From: Sphingomonas lutea
Lineage (GTDB): Bacteria > Pseudomonadota > Alphaproteobacteria > Sphingomonadales > Sphingomonadaceae
NCBI RefSeq assembly: GCF_014396785.1
Contig: NZ_CP060718.1
Span: 1,260,501-1,324,500 of the forward strand
DNA: 64,000 nucleotides
Direction of reading: 5' to 3'
The notes under the pieces were generated by a model that worked only from the letters and a program-made list of their open reading frames with translations, made no database searches and was not told the origin of the DNA. Below, piece by piece: positions 17,515 to 26,665 of the stretch. How positions within the stretch are numbered: position 1 is the first letter of the stretch; every line of letters begins with the position of its first letter. A program made the translations under genes and the position numbers.

Positions 17515-18509
17515 GGCTCGACCAGGCTCTGGCGTCGCGCATGGCAGGCATCGCGCTTGGCCACGTGCGCAATCCCTATCCATACAAGATGGACCATGTC
17601 CTCGCAGGCGACGAAGATGCGCGCCCGCCGCGCCATTTCCACCCGATCTTTTTCGGCAGCTTCGATTGGCACAGCTGCGTCCACGGCTGGTGGACGCTGC
17701 TGACGCTGCGGCGAATGTATCCGGACATGGCCGAGGCGGCGCGGATCGCCGACCTCGCCGACGACAGCTTCACGCGCGACAAGGTTGCGGGTGAGCGCGC
17801 CTATCTCGACCGCCCGACCAGCCGCGGGTTCGAGCGTCCCTATGGCTGGGCGTGGTTGTTGTACCTGCACCTCGAAGCGACGCGTCACTCGGATCGGCCG
17901 TGGGCATCCGAGCTGGAGCCGCTCGCGCGCGCCTTTGCCGACCGTTTCCGCGATTATCTCAAGATCCTGACCTATCCCATTCGCGTCGGCACGCATTTCA
18001 ACACGAGCTTTGCGATCGTCCTCGCCCTCGAATGGGCGGACTCCTTCGACCCCGACCTTGCGGCGATGATGCGCGAGCGCGCACGCGGCTGGTTTGGCGG
18101 CGACCGCGATTGCCAGGCATGGGAGCCGGGCGGCGACGAATTCCTATCCTCAGCGCTGACCGAAGCGTATTGCATGGCGCGCGTCGACGAAGCGGGTTTT
18201 GCGGCCTGGTTCGCCGCTTTCCTTCCGCACCTCGCGCAGCGTCAGCCCGCAACCCTGTTCACGCCTGCAACCGTCAGCGACCGGAGCGACGGCAAGATCG
18301 CGCATCTCGACGGCTTGAACCTCAGCCGCGCCTGGTGTTGGCGGGGTGTCGCGCCGTTGCTGCCCGGTGACGATGCCGCGATCGCCCTACACGCGGCCGA
18401 GGAACATCTCGCCGCCGCGCTGCCGCAGATTTCCGGCGACTATGCCGGGGAACACTGGCTGGCGAGTTTCGCGCTCCTCGCGCTGCTTCAGCCCGCGGGC
18501 GCCGACTGA
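17511..18509 (+). CDS. DUF2891 family protein
   Basis: A 332-residue soluble protein of the DUF2891 family, probably an (alpha/alpha) toroid. Conserved aromatic/His-rich segments are RHFHPIFFGSFDWHSCVHGW near residues 41-60, RPYGWAWLLYLHLEA, RVGTHFNTSFAIVLALEWA and QAWEPGGDEFLSSALTEA, with a later HLDGLNLSRAWCW. The fold and pattern suggest a glycoside-hydrolase-like or epimerase-like active site, but no activity is established to my knowledge. It is the last gene of the oxoprolinase operon, so a role linked to 5-oxoproline or gamma-glutamyl compounds is an inference. Its end overlaps the convergent efflux gene by 22 bp. Confidence 0.8.
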   Translation: MRLDQALASRMAGIALGHVRNPYPYKMDHVLAGDEDARPPRHFHPIFFGSFDWHSCVHGWWTLLTLRRMYPDMAEAARIADLADDSFTRDKVAGERAYLDRPTSRGFERPYGWAWLLYLHLEATRHSDRPWASELEPLARAFADRFRDYLKILTYPIRVGTHFNTSFAIVLALEWADSFDPDLAAMMRERARGWFGGDRDCQAWEPGGDEFLSSALTEAYCMARVDEAGFAAWFAAFLPHLAQRQPATLFTPATVSDRSDGKIAHLDGLNLSRAWCWRGVAPLLPGDDAAIALHAAEEHLAAALPQISGDYAGEHWLASFALLALLQPAGAD

Positions 18510-19882
18510 AGCAAGGCATCGCCGCCGAGCGCTTCGTACAAATCGACGCTGTTCTGCGCTGCGGTCAGCTGGGTCTGCACCAGCGCGCGCTGCGCCGAGT
18601 AGAAGGAGCGCTGCGCGTCGAGGCTGGCGAGGAAGTTGTCGATCCCCGCGCGATACCGCGCTTCGGTCAGCAAATAGGTATCGCTCGCCGCGATCCGCTG
18701 CCGCTGCCGCGCGGAAATTTCGTCGTTAAGCGTGCCGCGCCGCGCGAGCGCATCGGCGACTTCGCGGAACGCGGTCTGCACGGCTTTCTGATAGGTCGCG
18801 ACCGCCGCATTGCGCTGCGCTTCGGTCAAGCGCACGTTGGCGCGTCCGGCGCCGGCCTGGAAAATCGTGTAGCTGACGTTCGCGCCCGCGCTCCAGGCGA
18901 ACGCCCCGCCGGTGAACAGGCTAGTCAGCGCGCTGCTCGCCAGCCCCGCAAGGCCCGTCAGCGAAATGCGCGGGAACAGCGCAGCGCGCGCCGCGCCGAT
19001 CTGGGCATTGGCGGCACGCAACTGATATTCGGCTTCAAGCACATCGGGTCGCCGCAGCAGGATATAGCTGTCGATTCCCGGCGGAAGCGCAGCGATTGTT
19101 CCCGCCGCTTGTTCGATATTCGGCGCGAGCAGTGCCGGATCGATCGGCCCGCCGACCAGCAACTGAAGCACGTTGATGTCCTGCGCGACGGCGGTGCGTT
19201 GTTGCGCGAGGTCGGCCTGCGCCTGGGTCAGGATCAGCTCGGCCTGGCGCAGATCGGTGCGCGGCGCGATCCCGCCCTCAAGCCGGATGCGGGTCAGGCG
19301 CACGCTCTTCTCCGCGCTCTCGGCGGTTTGCCGTGCGATCAGCAGCAGGCTCTGGTCCGCCGCATGCGCCAGCCAAGCGCTGGCGATATCGGCGACCAGG
19401 GTGATGCGTGTTGCGCGCGCGCCCGCTTCGGTGGCGAAATAGCGTGCGCGCTCGGCATTGGTCAGCGACCGCAACCGGCCGAACAGGTCGATTTCAAAAT
19501 TGGACACACCGGCGCCGAGGTTGAAGCTGGCGTCGGCTGAGGAATCTTCGGCGGCGCGGATTTCCGCGCCGCCGCTGGCATCGACTTGCGGCAATTGGTT
19601 GGCGCGCTGGATGCGCACCCGCTCGCGCGCCGCGGCGATGTTGGCCGCGGCGACGGCAAGGTCGCGGTTGTTCGCCAAAGCCTGCGCGATCAGCGTCTGC
19701 AGCCGCCGATCCTGGAACAGCTGCGTATAGGTGACCGCGGGAAGGGCGGCCTCGCTCTGGCGCAGATAGGCATCACCCACCGGCCATGACGGCGGGATCG
19801 CCGAATTGGGCGCGACATAACGCGGTTCCATGGTCGCGCAGCCGCTGGCCAGCAGGGCAAGGATTGAACCGGCGCGCCTCAT
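18488..19882 (-). CDS. RND efflux outer-membrane lipoprotein (OprM/NodT family)
   Basis: A 464-residue TolC-like channel protein forming the outer-membrane part of a tripartite pump. The signal peptide ends in LLASGC, a slightly non-canonical lipobox with Cys at residue 15. Two repeats of long helices are visible, for example RDLAVAAANIAAARERVRIQ and PDVLEAEYQLRAANAQIGAA, with the family's FPRISLTGLAGLASS segment. Last gene of the operon, overlapping the RND pump gene by 4 bp. Confidence 0.9.
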   Translation of the reverse strand: MRRAGSILALLASGCATMEPRYVAPNSAIPPSWPVGDAYLRQSEAALPAVTYTQLFQDRRLQTLIAQALANNRDLAVAAANIAAARERVRIQRANQLPQVDASGGAEIRAAEDSSADASFNLGAGVSNFEIDLFGRLRSLTNAERARYFATEAGARATRITLVADIASAWLAHAADQSLLLIARQTAESAEKSVRLTRIRLEGGIAPRTDLRQAELILTQAQADLAQQRTAVAQDINVLQLLVGGPIDPALLAPNIEQAAGTIAALPPGIDSYILLRRPDVLEAEYQLRAANAQIGAARAALFPRISLTGLAGLASSALTSLFTGGAFAWSAGANVSYTIFQAGAGRANVRLTEAQRNAAVATYQKAVQTAFREVADALARRGTLNDEISARQRQRIAASDTYLLTEARYRAGIDNFLASLDAQRSFYSAQRALVQTQLTAAQNSVDLYEALGGDALLQSAPAG

Positions 19883-22800
19883 GCTTGCGCCGGCCGCCGC
19901 TGGCGGAAGCGTTCACGGACGTACTTCGCGCCATCGCGCACGCCGCGCCGCACGAGCACGAAGAACAGCGGGATGTAGAAGACCGCCAGGATCGTGGCGG
20001 TCAGCATGCCGCCGATCACCGCGGTGCCGATTGCGAGGCGGCTGTTCGCGCCCGCGCCGGTCGCCAGTGCCAGCGGAAGCACGCCGAAAATGAACGCGAA
20101 GCTGGTCATCAGGATCGGCCGCAGACGGATCCGCGCCGCTTCGATCGCGGATTCGAGCACGCCCTTGCCCTGCCGCTCGGCGCGCTCGGCGAATTCGACC
20201 ATGAGGATCGCATTCTTTGCCGATAGACCCATGGTCGTGATCAGTCCGACCTGAAGGTAAACGTCATTCTCCAGCCCGCGCAGCGTCACCGCCAGGATCG
20301 ACCCGACCAGCCCAAGTGGGATCACCAGCAGTACGGCGACCGGAATCGACCAGCTTTCGTAAAGCGCGGCTAGGCACAGGAAGATGACGATCAGCGAGAC
20401 CGCGTAAAGCAGGGGCGCCTGGCCCGACGATTGACGCTCCTGGTAGGATTGGCCCGACCAGGCGACCGCGACGCCGGGATATTTGGACGCTTTCTCCTCG
20501 ACGATGTCCATCGCTTCGCCCGAGCTGACCCCGTCGGCGCCCTGGCCCTGGATTTCGTAAGCGGGATAGCCGCCAAAGCGCGCGACGCTGGTCGGCGTCG
20601 TCGTCCATTCGGTCCGCGCGAAAGAGGAGAACGGCACCATCTCGCCCCGGTTGTTGCGCACGAACCACTGGTCGATGTCGCTCGGCGCGGCGCGATATTG
20701 CGCGTCCGATTGCACGTACACGCGCTTGACTCGGCCGCGGTCGATGAAGTCGTTGACGTAGCGACCGCCCCAGGCTGACGACAGCGTGTTGTTGACGTCG
20801 TTCGGGCTTAGTCCAAGCGCGGCCAGCCGCTGCTGGTCGATATCGACCTTGAGGCTGGCAACATCGGGCAATTCGCTCGGCCGGACCGAGGTGAGGCGCG
20901 GATCGCCCGACGCTTCGGCGAGGAATTTGTCGCGCACGGCCTGGAATTCTTGCGGGCTGAGGCCGCCGGTATTCTGGAGCTGGACCTGGAAACCGCCCGA
21001 CTGGCCGAGCCCGCGGATCGCGCCGGGCACAAGCGTGAACACCTGCGCATCGCGAAGCCCGCGGAACGCCGCCGATGCACGCTCGACGATGGCCGGCGCG
21101 CTATTCTCCTCGCCCTTGCGCTTGTCGTAATCGGCAAGGTTGATGAATGCCTGGCCGCTATTCTGGCCGGCCGCGCCCTGGCCACCGCCGGCGACGGTGA
21201 AATAGGTCCGCACATTGTCCTTTTCCGGACCGCGCAGGAAATAGCTTTCGACCGTTTCCTGCACTTGCGCGGTCCGCGTCATCGTCGCCCCCGACGGCAG
21301 GCGGAACTGGACCTGCGCCGCACCCTGGTCTTCGCTCGGCAGGAAGCCGGTCGGAAGGCGCCAGAACAGGAAAATAAGCAATGCGCAAATCGCTGCGTAG
21401 ACCGCCAGGAACAGCCACTTTCGATCGACCGCCTTGCCGACCGTGCCAACGTACCAGTTGACCAGCCGATCGAACCCGGAATTGAATTTGTTGCGGGCCT
21501 TTTCGACGATGTGAGCGGCGCGCGGCGCCTTGCGTCCGAACCACGTCTCATCGACGCCGGCATGCGTCGGCTTGAGGAGGTTGGCCGCGATCGCCGGGCT
21601 CAGGGTCAGCGCGACGAACACCGACAGCACCATCGCCGACACGATGGTCGCGGCGAATTGGCGGTAGATGACGCCGCTCGACCCACCGAAGAAGATCATC
21701 GGCAGGAATACTGCCGACAGGATCAGTGCAATCGCCACTAGCGCCGTCTGGATCTGGCTCATCGACTGGATCGTCGCTTCGCGCGGCGACATGCCCGGAT
21801 TCTCGTGCATCAGCCGCTCGACATTCTCGACCACGACAATGGCGTCGTCGACCAGCAGGCCGGTCGCCAGCACCAGCCCGAACAAGGTCATGGTGTTGAT
21901 CGAAAAGCCGAGCATGTAGAGGATCGCGAATGTCCCCAGCAGCACCACCGGCACGGCGACGAACGGGATCAAGGTCGCGCGCCAGCTTTGCAGGAAGACG
22001 AACATCACGATGACGACCAGCACGATCGCCTCGAGCAGCGTCTTCACTACTTCCTCGATCGACAGCTTGATGAAGTTGGTGGTGTCGTTGGCGTAGGCGT
22101 AATTATACCCCGCCGGCATGTTGGGCGCGATCGCTTCGACCTTCGCCTTGACCAGTTCGGCGGTGCGCAAGGCGTTTGCGCCGGGTTCGAGGAAAATGCC
22201 CATGCCCGCGCCGGGATGGCCGTTGACCCGCGTGCGGACCGAGTAATTTTCCGCGCCAAGTTCGACCCGGGCAACGTCGCCCAGCAGCACGCGCGCACCC
22301 GACGGGTCCGACTTGACGATGATGTTGCGGAATTGCTCGGGCGTCTGCATCCGCGACTGGGCAGTCACCGTCGCATTGATCATCTGCCCTTGCGGCTGCG
22401 GCATCCCGCCGACTTCGCCGGCGGCGATTTCCGTATTCTGGGCAGTGATTGCGGAGATCACGTCGCTCGGCATCAGCTGGAAGCTCGACAGCTTTTGCGG
22501 ATCGAGCCAGATGCGCATCGCATAGGGCGCGCCGAAAACGTTGACGTCGCCGACGCCGTCGGTGCGCGACAGATCGTCCTGCAAATTGGACGTCAGCCAA
22601 TCGGAAACGTCGAAGTTGGTGCTCTTATCGGTCTCGTCATAGACGCCGACAATCATCAGGAAGTCGGGCGAGCTTTTGGTCACCGTGACGCCCTGCTGCT
22701 GCACCTGGGCGGGCAGGCGCGCCACCGCTTGCTGGACGCGATTGTTGACCTGCACCTGCGCGATGTCGGCATCGACCGCCTTGTCGAAGGTCGCGTTGAT

Positions 22801-23067
22801 GCTGACCTGCCCGCGCGCCGTCGACGAGGATGAGAAATAGAGCAGCCCGTCGATGCCCGTCAGCTGGCGCTCAAGCACCTGGGTCACGCTATTCTCGAGC
22901 GTTTCCGCCGACGCGCCGGGATAGCTTGCGCGGACGTTGATCTGGGTCGGCGCGACGTCGGGATATTGCGCGACCGGCAGGCTGACGATCGCGCCCGCGC
23001 CCATCATCATGATGATGATGGCGATCACCCAGGCGAAAATCGGGCGATCGATGAACAGCCGCGACAT
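19879..23067 (-). CDS. RND multidrug efflux transporter, AcrB/MexB type (HAE1)
   Basis: A 1062-residue proton-driven inner-membrane pump, full length for the family, with 12 expected transmembrane helices and two large periplasmic loops. It begins MSRLFIDRPIFAWVIAIIIM. The proton-relay Asp pair is in ATGLLVDDAIVVVENVER (TM4). YPGASAETLENSVTQVLE belongs to the porter domain, and GLSAKNAILMVEFAE carries the TM10 Lys. The chemistry of the exported drugs cannot be told from sequence. It lies 3 bp downstream of the adaptor gene and overlaps the channel gene, so pump stoichiometry is set in one operon. No adjacent TetR or MarR regulator is visible. Confidence 0.95.
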   Translation of the reverse strand: MSRLFIDRPIFAWVIAIIIMMMGAGAIVSLPVAQYPDVAPTQINVRASYPGASAETLENSVTQVLERQLTGIDGLLYFSSSSTARGQVSINATFDKAVDADIAQVQVNNRVQQAVARLPAQVQQQGVTVTKSSPDFLMIVGVYDETDKSTNFDVSDWLTSNLQDDLSRTDGVGDVNVFGAPYAMRIWLDPQKLSSFQLMPSDVISAITAQNTEIAAGEVGGMPQPQGQMINATVTAQSRMQTPEQFRNIIVKSDPSGARVLLGDVARVELGAENYSVRTRVNGHPGAGMGIFLEPGANALRTAELVKAKVEAIAPNMPAGYNYAYANDTTNFIKLSIEEVVKTLLEAIVLVVIVMFVFLQSWRATLIPFVAVPVVLLGTFAILYMLGFSINTMTLFGLVLATGLLVDDAIVVVENVERLMHENPGMSPREATIQSMSQIQTALVAIALILSAVFLPMIFFGGSSGVIYRQFAATIVSAMVLSVFVALTLSPAIAANLLKPTHAGVDETWFGRKAPRAAHIVEKARNKFNSGFDRLVNWYVGTVGKAVDRKWLFLAVYAAICALLIFLFWRLPTGFLPSEDQGAAQVQFRLPSGATMTRTAQVQETVESYFLRGPEKDNVRTYFTVAGGGQGAAGQNSGQAFINLADYDKRKGEENSAPAIVERASAAFRGLRDAQVFTLVPGAIRGLGQSGGFQVQLQNTGGLSPQEFQAVRDKFLAEASGDPRLTSVRPSELPDVASLKVDIDQQRLAALGLSPNDVNNTLSSAWGGRYVNDFIDRGRVKRVYVQSDAQYRAAPSDIDQWFVRNNRGEMVPFSSFARTEWTTTPTSVARFGGYPAYEIQGQGADGVSSGEAMDIVEEKASKYPGVAVAWSGQSYQERQSSGQAPLLYAVSLIVIFLCLAALYESWSIPVAVLLVIPLGLVGSILAVTLRGLENDVYLQVGLITTMGLSAKNAILMVEFAERAERQGKGVLESAIEAARIRLRPILMTSFAFIFGVLPLALATGAGANSRLAIGTAVIGGMLTATILAVFYIPLFFVLVRRGVRDGAKYVRERFRQRRPAQA

Positions 23068-23070
23068 GCG

Positions 23071-24312
23071 CTAGCGGCCTGTTCGGTTGGCGTTTGCGCC
23101 CGCGGCGCCGACACCGGGCGGACGCAGCCGCTGCGGCGCGCTCGCCGGGACAGGGCGGATTTCCGCGCCGTCGCGTAGATTGTTCAACCCTTGCGTAATG
23201 ACCCGTTCGCCAGGCGCCAAGCCCTGGGTCACGACCCAGTTGGTGCCTTGCGTGCGGTCGGCGACGACCACGCGCTGCACCGCCCGGTTGCCGGGCCCGA
23301 CGACGAACAGCGTCGCATTGCCCCTGGGATCGCGCGTCACCGCCTGCTGCGGGACCAGGAAGGCCGCAGTGTTGACCGCCTGCGCGAACTCCGCCGTCAC
23401 GAACATGCCGGGCAGCAGCAGCGACTGCGGATTGGCGAAGCGCGCGCGCAAGGTCACAGTGCCCGTTTCCTGGTTGACCAGCACCTGGCTGAACTCGACC
23501 GTGCCCGAATAGCCGTAATAGGATCCGTCGGGCAGCTTGAGCCGCACCTGCGCGGTGGTCGGCGCCGTGCCGCCCCGCGCCAGGGCCTGGCGCAGGTTAA
23601 GCAGGTCGGCAGCCGATTGCTGGATGTCGACGAACACGGGGTCGAGTCGGGCGATCGTCGCCAGCGCATCGGCCTGGTTGGCGGTGACCAATGCGCCCTC
23701 GGTAAAGTTGGACAGGCTGATGCGCCCGCTGATCGGAGCGGGAACGCGCGTGAAACGCTGGTCGATCTGCGCCGACCGCAGTGCCGCGGCGCTTTGTGCG
23801 ACGGCGGCGTCGGCCTGGCGCGCCTGCGCCAGCGCATCGGTATATTCCTGCTTGGAGATCGCCTCCATCTCCGCCAGCGGGCGATAGCGCGAGGCGCGCG
23901 TCCGCGCCGCTTCCGCAGTAGCGCGGGAGCTTTGCAGCGCGGCCTGCGCCTGCGCGGCCTGGGCATTATAGACGCTAGGGTCGATCTGATAGAGCGTCTG
24001 GCCCTGCCGCACAAATGAGCCTTCGCGGAACAGGCGGCGCAGAATCACGCCCGAAACCTGGGGTCGCACTTCGGACACCTGGTAGGCGGCAACGCGGCCG
24101 GGGAGCGACTGCTGGATCGCCGCACTGCCGGGCTTGACGACCACGAAGCCGACCTGCGTCGGGCCGCGCGGACCGCCGCGCCCGCCCGGACCGCCGGCTT
24201 CGGCCTCCTCCCCGCCGCCGCAGGATGCGAGAAGGACAGCCGCCGAGGCGACTGCAAGCAAGTTTCGGAAAGGGCGGCGCTTGGGAGTGCGGCGCTCGTC
24301 CTGCAAAATCAT
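23071..24312 (-). CDS. RND efflux periplasmic adaptor lipoprotein (AcrA/MexA type)
   Basis: A 413-residue membrane-fusion protein. An N-terminal lipoprotein signal (FRNLLAVASAAVLLASCGGG, lipobox LASC) is followed by a Gly/Pro-rich linker, a lipoyl/barrel-sandwich half (GRVAAYQVSEVRPQVSGVIL), an alpha-hairpin (AQAAQAQAALQSSRATAEAA), the second lipoyl half and the beta-barrel/membrane-proximal domain (FVTAEFAQAVNTAAFLVPQQ). The start at the ATG encoding MILQDERR is chosen because it places the signal peptide near the N-terminus; an upstream ATG would add 40 residues without homology. First gene of the efflux operon. Confidence 0.9.
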   Translation of the reverse strand: MILQDERRTPKRRPFRNLLAVASAAVLLASCGGGEEAEAGGPGGRGGPRGPTQVGFVVVKPGSAAIQQSLPGRVAAYQVSEVRPQVSGVILRRLFREGSFVRQGQTLYQIDPSVYNAQAAQAQAALQSSRATAEAARTRASRYRPLAEMEAISKQEYTDALAQARQADAAVAQSAAALRSAQIDQRFTRVPAPISGRISLSNFTEGALVTANQADALATIARLDPVFVDIQQSAADLLNLRQALARGGTAPTTAQVRLKLPDGSYYGYSGTVEFSQVLVNQETGTVTLRARFANPQSLLLPGMFVTAEFAQAVNTAAFLVPQQAVTRDPRGNATLFVVGPGNRAVQRVVVADRTQGTNWVVTQGLAPGERVITQGLNNLRDGAEIRPVPASAPQRLRPPGVGAAGANANRTGR

Positions 24313-24549
24313 CTGGCTCCGATTAGCTAGTGGCGCCCACGCGCCTTTCAGGAATTGATATCCGTTTGCAACCCGAGTGTGAAAAACTGAAGACAAGCCC
24401 TCGCGACCCTTCGACAAACGGCCCCCCGTCAATCGACGAACGCCCTAAAAGCGGGCACAGCCATGTGCCTAAGTCACTGAATTCACTACGGACCAAGTGC
24501 CATTAGTCATGGCCTGCGCGGGCGCTAAATTCCTTGGGTTGACGCAGCA

Positions 24550-25068
24550 ATGGAGTATAAGGCCCATATCATGAGCGTTGCCGCCGGTATCCTGTTGTTT
24601 TTGGGAACAATTCTCCTGATGGAGGTTGTTGCTAACGTCACTCATCGCTGGGTCATGCACGGCCCCGGCTGGTTCCTCCACCGCAGTCATCATCGCCATC
24701 GCGAGGGCATGTTCGAGGCCAATGACCTCTATGCCGTCATCTTCGCCGTCCCTTCGATCGCTCTGCTGTACGGCGGCGTCCAGCTCGACTGGGGGGATTG
24801 GGCGACATGGGTCGGGGCCGGCATCGCCGCCTATGGCGCGATTTACTTCGGGTTCCACGACGTCATCGTCCATCAGCGGCTGTCGCACCGCTACGTCCCG
24901 CGCTCGCCGTACATGAAGCGGATTGTCCAGGCGCACCGGCTCCATCACGCGACCGAAAACAAGCATGGATCGGTCAGCTTCGGTTTCCTCTGGGCGCCGC
25001 CGCCCGAGGTGCTCAAGCGCCAGCTGGCCGAAAGCGAGCAGGCGCGGATTCGCGCGCCGCGGCGCTAG
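24550..25068 (+). CDS. crtZ: Beta-carotene 3-hydroxylase CrtZ
   Basis: A 172-residue membrane di-iron hydroxylase that adds the 3-OH to each ionone ring (beta-carotene to zeaxanthin). The His clusters HRWVMHG, HRSHHRHR, FHDVIVHQRLSHR and HRLHHA are all present, with hydrophobic helices between (AAGILLFLGTILLMEVV, ATWVGAGIAAYGAIYFG). ATGs at 24550 and 24571 are both possible starts. It lies 3 bp before another His-rich membrane hydroxylase and opposite the crtB-crtI-crtY operon. Confidence 0.93.
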   Translation: MEYKAHIMSVAAGILLFLGTILLMEVVANVTHRWVMHGPGWFLHRSHHRHREGMFEANDLYAVIFAVPSIALLYGGVQLDWGDWATWVGAGIAAYGAIYFGFHDVIVHQRLSHRYVPRSPYMKRIVQAHRLHHATENKHGSVSFGFLWAPPPEVLKRQLAESEQARIRAPRR

Positions 25069-25071
25069 CTT

Positions 25072-25812
25072 ATGGGGGCGGGGATCATTCTGTCGGTCGT
25101 GGCGATGACGGCGATCGTTGCCGTGCGCTATCTTGTCACCAGCGGCGGCTTCGCCTGGCTGACAAGCCGACGTTCGCCCGGCCTTTACGCCGGCCGCTCG
25201 CCCCAAATCCGCAAGGAGGTCGCCTGGTCGCTGGCCAGCGCGATCATCTACGGCGCGCCGGCCGGCCTGCTCGCCTGGGGCTGGAAGACGCATGGCTGGA
25301 CGCGGATTTATTCCGATGTCGCCGATTATCCATTGTGGTGGCTGCCGGCGTCGGTGGCGATCTACCTCTTCCTTCACGACACCTGGTTCTACTGGACCCA
25401 CCGCTGGATGCACCGGCCGGCGATCTACAAAAGGATGCACGCCGTTCATCACGCCAGCCGCAACCCGACGGCCTGGACCGCGATGAGCTTCCATCCGTGG
25501 GAATCGGTGACGGGCGCGGTGCTCATTCCAGCGCTCGTACTGCTGATCCCCATCCACTACGGCGCTCTGCTCTTCGTGCTGACGGTGATGACCGTGATGG
25601 GCGTCACCAATCACATGGGGTGGGAGATGTTTCCGCGCTGGCTGGTCAATGGCCGCGCGGGACAGTGGCTGATTACCGCCAGTCACCACCAGCGCCACCA
25701 CGAGAAGTATTTGTGCAATTTCGGCCTTTATTTTCGCTTCTGGGACCGGCTGTGCGGCACCGATCGCGGATTGGGCGACTTCGCTACCGTCCCGCTGCCC
25801 CGCCGAACGTAG
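25072..25812 (+). CDS. Sterol desaturase/fatty-acid hydroxylase superfamily; probable carotenoid 2-hydroxylase CrtG
   Basis: A 246-residue integral-membrane di-iron oxygenase. The eight-His signature is clear: FLHDTWFYWTHRWMHR, MHAVHHASRN and a final SHHQRHHEKYLCNFG. Hydrophobic segments include SVVAMTAIVAVRYLVTSG and SVTGAVLIPALVLLIPI. In several sphingomonads a gene of this superfamily next to crtZ is the 2,2'-beta-ionone-ring hydroxylase CrtG that makes nostoxanthin. That assignment is by context and length and needs product data. The start is 3 bp after the crtZ stop, so the pair is probably co-translated; its 3' end overlaps convergent crtB by 29 bp. Confidence 0.7.
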   Translation: MGAGIILSVVAMTAIVAVRYLVTSGGFAWLTSRRSPGLYAGRSPQIRKEVAWSLASAIIYGAPAGLLAWGWKTHGWTRIYSDVADYPLWWLPASVAIYLFLHDTWFYWTHRWMHRPAIYKRMHAVHHASRNPTAWTAMSFHPWESVTGAVLIPALVLLIPIHYGALLFVLTVMTVMGVTNHMGWEMFPRWLVNGRAGQWLITASHHQRHHEKYLCNFGLYFRFWDRLCGTDRGLGDFATVPLPRRT

Positions 25813-26665
25813 CTTCGGCCAGGCTCGGCGCGACATAAGCGAGCTTGCGCAGCTTGCCGACGCTGACGCGCCGGTCCCACGCCGCCGGCCCCAGCGCCGC
25901 CACCCGCCGACCGATCGCACCATAGATGCGCAGCGCCGTCAGCACCGCAACGCGCGATCGGAACGGCAGCTGATCGATCCCGCGCCGGGCGCTGGCTTCG
26001 TAGGTTTCGACCGCGGCAACCAGACGCGCAACGATTGACTGCAACGCGGTGCCGTTCTCGGGATCGAACAACCGCTCCGGCGTCACCTCCGCGTCGGCTA
26101 GCCAGTCGGCCGGCAGATAGCAGCGGCCATTGTCATGGTCGTCTCGGATATCGCGCAGGATGTTCGACAGTTGGAAGGCGATGCCGAGGTCGGCGGCGCG
26201 CTCCAGCGTGACGTCGTCGTCGGCCGGCACGCCCATGACGATTGCCATCATGCAGCCCACCGTGCCCGCGACGTGGTAACAATACTGCGCCAGCGCCGCT
26301 TCGTCGCGTGGGCGCCAGCCGCTTTCGTCGAGCGCAAAGCCTTCCAGGTGATCTTCGATGAAGCGTGCCGGGATCGGGCGCTCGCGCAACAATTGTTCGA
26401 GGGCGAGAAACGGCAGCTCGTCGGGCGCTTCGTCCGCCATCGCCAGCCGGGTCTTGGCGCGCAATGTCGCGACATCGCCGCGCGTCCCGCCGCCAAAGCC
26501 CAGCGTCTGCCCGTCGGCGACGTCGTCGCAGTGGCGGCACCAGGAATAAAGCAGCCACGACCGCTCGCGAGTCACCGGGTCGAACAGTCGGCTGGCGGCG
26601 CGGAACGACTTGGAGCCGTTGTGGATCGCCTCGCGAGCGCCGGCCACGATCTCCGCGCGGGTCAC
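25784..26665 (-). CDS. crtB: Phytoene synthase CrtB
   Basis: A 293-residue head-to-head prenyl synthase condensing two geranylgeranyl diphosphates to phytoene. The first Asp-rich motif is in YSWCRHCDDVADG near residue 46. The second is in ADLGIAFQLSNILRDIRDDH, a canonical squalene/phytoene-synthase signature, followed by GRCYLPADWL. It starts with GTG overlapping the stop of crtI (GTGA), giving the order crtY-crtI-crtB. No crtE is present in the window, so geranylgeranyl diphosphate must come from elsewhere in the genome. Confidence 0.94.
   Translation of the reverse strand: MTRAEIVAGAREAIHNGSKSFRAASRLFDPVTRERSWLLYSWCRHCDDVADGQTLGFGGGTRGDVATLRAKTRLAMADEAPDELPFLALEQLLRERPIPARFIEDHLEGFALDESGWRPRDEAALAQYCYHVAGTVGCMMAIVMGVPADDDVTLERAADLGIAFQLSNILRDIRDDHDNGRCYLPADWLADAEVTPERLFDPENGTALQSIVARLVAAVETYEASARRGIDQLPFRSRVAVLTALRIYGAIGRRVAALGPAAWDRRVSVGKLRKLAYVAPSLAEATFGGAAGR

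Noticed and set aside
24469..25923. A 484-codon minus-strand frame across crtZ and the neighbouring hydroxylase
   Set aside because: Opposite strand carries complete His-motif hydroxylases; this frame is low-complexity Arg/Pro-rich.
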